Positions 56,538 to 64,000 of a stretch of 64,000 nt of DNA are shown in pieces. A model generated the notes under the pieces. The model did not search any database and had not been told where the DNA came from. It saw only the letters and a list, made by a program, of their open reading frames with translations. Source of the stretch: Halichoerus grypus (taxonomy: Eukaryota; Chordata; Mammalia; Carnivora; Phocidae); contig NC_135717.1 of NCBI RefSeq assembly GCF_964656455.1, positions 1,984,001 through 2,048,000 on the forward strand, in the 5' to 3' direction. Position 1 is the first letter of the stretch. Every line of letters begins with the position of its first letter. A program made the translations under genes and the position numbers.

Positions 56538-56939
56538 TGGCGTTTGGCAGCGCTGCTGAGTTAACGTGTGTTCTCGCTGCCGCGGGGGGAGGTCCCAGGC
56601 CCAGTGGGGCTTTGGAGAAGCATCTGAGGAGGGATTTCTCTGCTGGACAGCCGCGTACCTTGCGGGTATGTGTTGGGGGGTCTCGACCCACTGTGCCCCC
56701 GGGATGCCCAGACGTCAGAGAGAGAGGAGCTTGGGCTGGAGAGTGTCTGGCCCTGGATTGTAGCCCCTGGTGATAGTGACCCCGGGTCGGACCAAGGCCA
56801 GGTCTCCGGCCTCTGAAGCCCCAGGATCACCACACACTCGTAGTGGCTGAAAGCCTGCTGTCTCAGCCGACCAGGCAGAGCTGCTGGGGGTAACGTCGGG
56901 GGGAGTCGGGGCCCGGGTTAGTGCCCAGGCGGCCGCACG

Positions 56940-57080
56940 GCTGCACCGGGGCCAGCTCTGCCGTCCCCGGGCCGTGGGACTCTGGGCACGTCGCTCCCTC
57001 TTGGAACCTGTTTTCTCATCTGTGAAATGGAGGTTGTCCCCTTTGCCTCCCACGGGTGAGTGTCCTGGAGTTCTGAAGCA
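56940..57080 (-). mobile_element. MIR SINE
   Basis: gggactctgggcacgtcgct, then ctgttttctcatctgtgaaa and tggaggttgtcccctttgcc; typical MIR, directly right of BRAT1. Confidence 0.6.
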
Positions 57081-57084
57081 GCTG

Positions 57085-58015
57085 GTAGGGTCGAAGAAGA
57101 AATCTCAAGAGAAATTTAGAAACATTTTTAACTAAATAAAAGTGAAAATACAATTTACGGAAGTTTGTGGGATTATGCAGTGCTCGGAGGGAAGGGTACA
57201 GCGCTGAGTGCAGAGATTAGGAGATGAGGAACATCTCAGATCAATAGGCTCTACCTTCGATAACTAGAAAAAGAACAGATTAAATCTAAGGCAGAAAGAA
57301 AATAGTAAAAACTGGAACCGAGATCAGTGAAATTGAAAACAGGAAATGAGTGGAGAAAATCATCTAAGCCAAAAGCTGATTCTTTGGCGAGATCAGTAAG
57401 TAAGATCGATAAGCTGACTACAGGAAAGAGGGTACAAATTATGAACCCCCCGAAATGAAAGTGGGGAGCTCACTACAGGCCCCACAGACACTGAAAACCT
57501 CCAGGAATAACGACAAAGGGGTCCTGCGAGCAGGTTCGGGCCCACAGACTTGACCTAGATGAGATGGGCCAATCCCTTCAAAGACACAATCTGCCAAAAC
57601 TCACACAGGAAGAAATAGAGGATTTCAATAGGCCTGTTTCTGTTAAGGAAATGGAGTCAATAATCCGTAACTTTCCGAAACGGAGCGCGGGGCGCAGACG
57701 GGTGTGCGGGTGAGCTCTAGCCGCTCGAGGAGGCCATGAGCGCCCTCTGCCGTCTCCCAGAGCGCTCGCTCTGTGAGGCGTCACCCTGACTCCCAAATCA
57801 AAGATACTCCCGGAAAGCGCCAGAGACCAGGAGGCCGTGAACAGAGATGGTAGACGACGTCAAAGCACTGGCAGGACGAGTCCGACGAGTAGAAGAAACG
57901 ACACGGCCACCCAGTGGGGTTCATCCCAGGTGTGCAAGGCTGGGTCAGCCATCGCGTCCACGGGCTGACGGAGAAAAAGCAGATGCGGAAAAAGCGTCTG
58001 ATAAACCCTGTTCTG
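57085..58015 (+). mobile_element. Degenerate LINE-1 ORF2 (reverse transcriptase region)
   Basis: Recognisable L1 ORF2 phrases in order: aactagaaaaagaacagatt, ccaaaagctgattctttgg, cacacaggaagaaatagagg, then ttcatcccaggtgtgcaagg and gcagatgcggaaaaagc. Many stops and an internal deletion make it non-functional. Confidence 0.75.
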
Positions 58016-58559
58016 CCCTGTTCTCCCCGCAGAGGTGAAGGCCCCACAGCCTCTGCCTACATCACAGAGACTTCTGGAGGGAGAGAGGTGTGTGGGGGGA
58101 GACCTGCTCTGGGCAACTGCCGTGGGAAGCCGCTGGGGCTGTCCCGGTGCAGGCCCAGGGCATTCGGCCTGCCAGCCGCACCCGCGGTCACGTCCTGGCC
58201 CCACCACTCACTGGCTGCTGTGTCCGGGGTGGGTCCCCTGCCTCCACTGAGTTCCGTGTGGGCTGCACCGGGCTGTGGAGAGCTGACGGGGAGGCGTGGT
58301 GTGTGGCTCACAAAGACGGCAGTTGATACGTGTTAGCTTCTCGCTTTACTCCATCTTTAACTGCTGTGCCCCCGAGCTCGTGTGGATTGGCCTGCTCTCC
58401 TGCTCTGCCCACCTCCTTCCCCTGGCTTCACACACCACCCTCACGCTCCTGCCCAGACTTCTCTCTGAGCCCTGGACCTGCACGCCCACTGCCCACGGGT
58501 CAGCCGCCCTGGGACGGGGCAAGGACACTGCACACATCATAGCACTTTCCTGCGTCCAC

Positions 58560-58790
58560 TGTCTCTCTTGTGGGTTCCTGAGGCCACTTCGTCATGGGTC
58601 TCCTTCCCCCCCAGCCTTCCTCCAGTCTGTTCTCCCTGGCTGCCAGAGTGAGCTGTCTAAACCTGGTCGTTGTCCCTTCCCTGCGTAGAACCTGCCATGG
58701 CTCCCCATTGCCAGCAGGCTACACACAAGATCCTTTGGGCCAGGCGCCCATCAGCCTGTCCAGCAGGATCCCTTGCAGAGCCCTACCTTA
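58560..58790 (+). mobile_element. LINE-2 fragment
   Basis: ccagagtgagctgtctaaac, then ctgccatggctccccattgc follows the L2 consensus I remember; intergenic, right of BRAT1. Confidence 0.6.
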
Positions 58791-61700
58791 TTCTCCTGGA
58801 GAATCACTCACAGGAGACTATGTGAGTCACGGGCCGTGGCTAGATCTCTGGCCCTCTGTCAGTTTCAGCTTCAGCAGGCGGTCTGCGGCGGGCCCAGGAG
58901 CCTGCATGGGGAGCCAGCACCGCAGGATAGCCCGGCGATGAACATCCCTGTTTGGGTTGTTCCTAAGATGTCGTCCTGTCCCCATCCTTCTTGGGGTACG
59001 CTGACACCAAGTGTAGGCTCTGAGCTGGCAGCCGCTTCTTCCAGCACGTGGGGGTCCACTGAGCACGCTCCACTGTCCCCGACTCCCGCTGCCGTGGCCA
59101 AGAGCTCACTGCCCACCTCACTGAAGTTCCTGAACGTAACCTGTCTTTTCTCTGCGGCTGCTCTTACCATTTGTCTCCTTGTCTTTGGGTTTCTGCAATT
59201 TTACTATTGTGCAGGTGAGGGGGTTTTTGTTGTTGTTGTCGTTTAATTCTTGGGATTCTTGAATCTGGATATTTTTCCATCAGCTCTGGCAGATTCTCAC
59301 CCGTCCTTTCAGATGTTGTCCCTGCTCCGTGTTGTCTCACTTCTCCTAGAACGCCATAAATTTCTGCGATCGTGCCGTTTGATTTCTCTGTGTTCCGTTC
59401 TATCTGTGCTTTTTGAAAATTTGTCATCACTTCGTATAGCTTCTGCCGTGTGCTGGTACTTTCAGGCTTGCTCTGTATGTCTTAAGCAAGCTGTTACTGT
59501 GTGGCCTGTGTCTACACTAGTCCTGGTGACACCAGCTGCTTATCAGGCACCTTGAGAGGTCACGGCTGAAATATCGCGTCCCCTCACTGCTCACAGAGTG
59601 TTTCTCTGCAGGGCAGCTTTCCTCCCAGTGGTGAAAGGGGACCCGGGCCCGTCTGTTCTGGTGCCTTATCATCAGCCCACGGCTCCTAAGGCTCCTGCGG
59701 GTTTGGGTCCATGCTAGGCGTGCAAAAACGAGAGGAGAGCACGAAGGATCCAACAGGACTGGCTTCATGGGCAAGGCGCGGAAGGCACACATCACTATGC
59801 ACGTTCCCTGGCCCGGGCTTCAGTCCCGTGGCCGTGCCCAACAGTGCCGCTCTCTGGGGGGCGCGGGGAGGCCGAGCATGGTGGGGGGAGAGTGACTGGG
59901 GCCAGCCAGCCAGGGTCTGCCACAATGTGTGACAGTCCCGGGATCCAAGTCTGTCTCGGTGCGTGCCGATGGCACCTCGTTCCCACCTGTTGTTGGCTGC
60001 TAGCCGTGTGCCCCCCACTGGCTTTCCGACACCTGGAGGCCCAGGGTGAAGGGGAGCTCTCCTGGGGGGAGCTCAGTGGGGACCAAGCCCAGCGCACGCT
60101 CAGGCTTGCACCTGGGAGCTGCGCCCCGCTGACGCGGCCCTCGGCCTGGAGGGGGCGCTGGGGCTTCTGAGGAACTGTGGTCCTTCTGCTGTTGCGTCTC
60201 CCTGCACAGGGCCACTCTGGTGCGGCTCCCTGGGGTTCCCAGCAGGATCGGGGGCAGGTGCAGCTCCGATCCGTCCCCACCCGAAGAGCGTAGCCCTTCA
60301 GGTTTTCAGTTTAGGGTGAAGTGGGTCTTCGTGGGCAGAACTGGCTCTGACTCCTGCCCTCTGACCCCATGAGTGCCCCAACGGGCATTGGCAGGTGTTG
60401 ACAGATGCTCTCTGGACGGAAGGGTGCCAGCCAATCAGAATGGACGTTGGCTGGTATGTCCAATCAAGGTGCAGCAGCTGACCGCGAGCGCTGTTGCTAT
60501 GCAGATTTCTCTTCCCAGCAAGGGCAGGCTAGATTATCTGGGCCACCCATGTCACGGCAAACGGGGAGAGCGTGGGCCCTAACACCACCTGGAGGAGCAC
60601 GGAAGTGCCCACGGGAGAGTGGGGAAATTGCACGCTCAGACACAAGCCCTCCGGGGGACTCAGCTCAGAGAAGGAGGGCGGATGCCCCGTGGGGCCGGAG
60701 CTCTGAGCCACAGTTCCCGCTGAACAGAGACTGAAAAATCACAGCATCTCTGACCCACAAACCTGTGGCTACCCAGGAAGTGTAAGGTTTCCACACAGGT
60801 GTCCACGGAGAGAAAACGTAGAGAATGAAAGTTCTGATCCAGCCGGGTCCTGTGACCACCTGGGAGCTGGGACTAATAAAGCCGCCCTCTGTGTGCTGCC
60901 GGCTCCTGGGAGGCAGAGGTGGGCCTCACACACGTGTCTCTGTCGCTAGCTTCTAGCACAGGGCTGGCGCATAGTAGGGCTGTGTACTGCCCACACACTC
61001 TGGTCTGGTCCTCAGCATCTGGGGGGCCGGTGAGGGTGCTCAGCATGTGCTGACTGCGTGAGATTGGGCGGCTGGTGGCCAGGGCCCTTGGAAAAGCGTG
61101 TATCAGTTGGCTACTGCTGTGTAACAAATCCTTTCTAGCCAGTGACTTAAAACAACAGCATTTGGGTGCGTCTGAAAGGTCTGGGGGGCCAGCCAGGCAC
61201 CGCTGCTTCTCTGGGCTTGCCCTCCTGCCTCTGGGCTCAGCTAGGGACTTGGCTGGGGGCTGGCTGTTCTGGGGAGGTCTCAGCGGGGACGGCTCAGGCC
61301 CCCTCTGTCCTCGCACCTGCCCGCAGGCCAGCCCGGGCTTGCTCTCATGCTGTCGCTCCAGCCCAGAGGGAACAGGCAGAGACACACGCCACCCCGGGGG
61401 CCTGAGCTCAGCACTCGTCTAGCGTCACCCCGGTCACCTTTTATCGGCCAGAGCAAGTCACGAGACAGGCTCAGATTCAAAGGGCACACGGATGGTTCCG
61501 GGAGGGATGGAGAATTGGGGATGCCTTTGGGGTCGATCTTCTGCAGAGGGGGAGCCCCGAACCCTTGCCGCATTGAGCCAGCCTCCAAGAGCGGGGGAGG
61601 CTTGGGCCTTGCTGCTCCCAGAGCTCCTGACCTGCCTGGGATGGGCCTTTGGTGGGCCAGTGGGGACAATAGTCCAGCCTCAGGACACGACCCCAAGTCC

Positions 61701-61859
61701 TTTGTGAGCCAGGCCGATGCCCAGGCAGGGCAGTCAGCACGGGAGTTTGTTGAATGACTGAATGACAGCTCCCGTAGTATGTAGCAAGAGGAAATCCTGA
61801 ACTTCCTTCTCCGGGTGCAAGCCTAGTCCGGGGCTGGGGCGGGGGGGGGGTCTCTACTT

Positions 61860-62310
61860 AGGGGAGCACGCCCCCCGTGCCTGCCTGGGAGCCCGAGGGC
61901 GGAGACCCCGGGCCTCGTCCCCTCCGTGGAGACTGTGTTCCCTGCACTTGTCTGTTCCCGTCAGAGCCAAGATGTGTCGCCATGGAAACCGCCTGGCAAG
62001 CACGCCGGCAGGCAGAGGCGGCCCACAGCAGCTCGGGCGCCTGCTGCAGTGAGGGTGGCGGGACGGCATGAGCGAGCGCGCACGCCTGGCTGTGTGTGTG
62101 CGACCCGGGCGTGCGCTGTGCACGTGTGTGAATGGAGGCAGGTGTGCGGGCACGCGGGCGGGCGTGTGCAGGGGTGGGGGCCGACATGCTGCGGTGCATC
62201 ACCGGTCTGAGCGCTCAGTAGGAGCCGGGCGTCGCGCTGCACGCGGGCGGGAACGCGACAGATGTGGCCGCAGCGCCCCGCCCGTAGCACGCCATTCCGG
62301 GCCGAGGACA
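61860..62310. promoter_or_regulatory. CpG-rich patch with RFX-like site (unassigned)
   Basis: A locally CpG-dense intergenic block that holds gtcgccatggaaac at 61,976-61,989, close to the X-box pattern. It could be a distal regulatory element or an unannotated promoter; no transcript evidence is available. Confidence 0.35.
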
Positions 62311-64000
62311 GCTGCTGAGCAGGTAGGCACGTGTCAGGAGGGCTTCTGGGAAGAAGTCGCCGTCGGGCTCAGTGTGGAGTGGGTGTCGTCCCAGCCAAGC
62401 GGGGACGGGGGCTCCGGGGGGAAGGCCCTGCCCGGCAAAGGCCTGGAGGTGGGCTGGGTGGGGAGGGCAGCAAGGAGTGGTGGCCGGAGCGCCTGGGGCC
62501 CTGCACGCGTGGCAAACCGGGTGGGGTTGGGGGATGCCTTCTGGGCAGAGGGACCCCGGAGGGTGAAAGAGGGTAGTGTCTGGGACGCACAGAGCCGGGG
62601 TAAGTGTGGGCCATGGCGGGCCGAGTGGCCACCTCAGGGGCTCCAGGGGAAGGCTGGGCTTTGAGAACAAGGGGAGTCCTTGAGAGGCCTCGTGGGGCGC
62701 AGGGCTTCATCCAGCTGTGGGTGTGCGGCTTGGAGGGGGCCCCGGGGAGACCTGAGCCGTCATACAGGTGAGGCTGGGCAGCCTGGCCAGGGCCGGGGGC
62801 CGGCCGGAGATGGTCTGGAGGTTCACGAGAGGCTCCCTGGTCACGGTGGCGGTGAGGAGCGTCTACTGGGATGGGAAGCGCTGGGGGAAGTGGGCGCGGG
62901 GGGAAGGCTTGGGTGCGCACCTGAAGGTGAAGTGCGTGTGGCCCCCAGGGCTGCCCCAGGAACGCCCAGAACATGCTCGGAGCTCAGGACTCAGACAGGC
63001 CGGACCCCACCGCTGCCCGGGGCCCCAGCTCCGGCCCCTCCAGGCGGGGCGGGGTGTGCGGCACCCGGAAGAACGCAGCCCCGGGTGGGACTTGCTGGCA
63101 CTCAGGGAGCACGCCCGTGTCCTTGGCACCCCCCCCCCCCAGCCACTGTAGCTCTGGGGCCGGGCTGCAGGTGTGGATGCAGCGGGAGCTCACGGCCTCG
63201 CCGGCCTCGCCGGGAACGAGGGCCCTGCAGCAGGACGGCCTCCTTCCGCGGCCTCCCTGCCCTGGCTGGTGGGAGATGCAGCCTGGGTGTCTCAGGAAGG
63301 CCCCGTGACACCGGCCCCCCGCACCCCTGCAGCCTGGTTGTGTCGGGCTGATTCTGGCCCCGCTTGGGACCCCTCCCCCTCCCTGACTGAGCCCCTCCTC
63401 CTGGGCTTGCTTAGAGAAGCTTCTGGACCGTGGGGTCCAAGGACTCAGACCGGCCACAAAGCTGGCTCCCTCCCCCCAGGTAGGGCTCAGTGTGGCCAGA
63501 CCTCCTCACGGGCCTGCCCAGAGCCGCCCACCCGCCTGGGGTCTGCTCCCCCTGGACTTCGGGCCTCCCCAGGCCTCCCCTTCAGGGCGGGGGTGGGGGG
63601 CAGGCACACCTGCCAAGTAGGCTGGAGGACATCCCAAATCCTGACCGCGTGGCCTCACGTGGGCCCCCTGGCAAGTCACCAGACCCTAAACTTCCGAGGC
63701 ACCGTGTCCAGCAGAGATGTGCGGAGCTGAGCGGCGTGTGCCCAGGCTGCCTCGGGGTCAGACGCCTTCCGGAGCATGGAGCATGGCCCATGTTCCTGCC
63801 CCATCAGCGCTGACGGCCCCCCAAGCTGCGCGAGGCTGCTGATTCTGGTTGGGGAAACGGGGCTGGCGGGGGAAGCGGCCCATCTGTCTGGAGCACCCCC
63901 CCCCGCCCCCACTGTCATGCTGGGCACGGGGCAGGCTCTGTCCTGGGAGCGCCTGCCCTGCTCCGGGCCCCGAGGGTGGAGCTGTTGCGGCTGCTGGGGC

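Larger units (their letters stand above)
56560..64000. other. Intergenic region right of BRAT1
   Basis: Contains MIR, degenerate L1 and L2 pieces, then increasingly GC-rich sequence (61.8-63.9 kb). In human the next gene is LFNG, transcribed towards BRAT1. I see no LFNG coding exon or minus-strand poly(A) signal, so its 3' end is probably just beyond the window. Near 60,430-60,470 are two CCAAT boxes with no gene attached. Confidence 0.6.

Noticed and set aside
60420..60480. Two CCAAT boxes suggesting a promoter
   Set aside because: No CpG island, start-site signature or downstream coding exon accompanies them; too weak to call.
62068..63351. Long plus-strand frames in 62-63.4 kb
   Set aside because: GC-rich low-stop DNA with Gly/Arg/Pro/Ala composition, several overlapping frames, no recognised domain. 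LFNG would be on the other strand and was not seen.

Overview
The window is mammalian nuclear DNA, most likely from an arctoid carnivoran (bear, seal or mustelid group). The two genes are split into short exons with GT/AG borders. At least twelve tRNA-derived carnivore SINEs (CAN-SINEs) are present, several with intact target-site duplications, and there is a carnivore-type LINE-1 3' end. I saw no copy of the young dog-type SINEC_Cf, which argues against a canid. The species call is inference from repeats I recognise.

Two protein genes lie head to head. From 40.1 kb leftwards on the minus strand is IQCE, a coiled-coil and IQ-motif ciliary scaffold protein. Seventeen consecutive coding exons (536 codons, every splice phase compatible) can be read from the start codon to the first IQ motif at 5.9 kb; the remaining C-terminal exons lie beyond the left edge. 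From about 43.0 kb rightwards on the plus strand is BRAT1, a HEAT-repeat protein of the ATM/DNA-damage response and of Integrator regulation. Its whole coding sequence is present: 13 coding exons, 823 codons, stop at 56,338, poly(A) signal at 56,532. The 5' ends are about 2.9 kb apart, each in its own CpG island (39.5-40.4 kb and 42.6-43.6 kb), with a repeat-rich gap between. The IQCE-BRAT1 pair in this orientation matches human 7p22.3, where LFNG lies beyond the BRAT1 3' end. No LFNG coding sequence is visible by 64 kb.

The introns and the 56.6-64 kb intergenic stretch are mostly transposon remains (SINE, L1, L2, MIR, a Tigger-type DNA transposon, an LTR fragment) and tandem repeats. Three tandem arrays stand out. 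A 41-bp array at 11.6-12.3 kb was amplified from inside a MER5A-like element and carries a GC box in most units. A 45-bp array at 24.3-24.8 kb grew at the decayed 3' end of an L1. A 1.4-kb CA/CG-rich compound array fills part of IQCE intron 1 (36.1-37.5 kb). The longest open frames in the window fall on these arrays, and I judge them non-coding.

I see no undescribed gene system. The most useful leads are an X-box (RFX-type) palindrome at the IQCE 5' end, consistent with a ciliary gene; a second RFX-like site in a CpG-rich patch near 62 kb; the MER5A-derived GC-box array; and an unexplained CpG-rich antisense open-frame block in BRAT1 intron 3.
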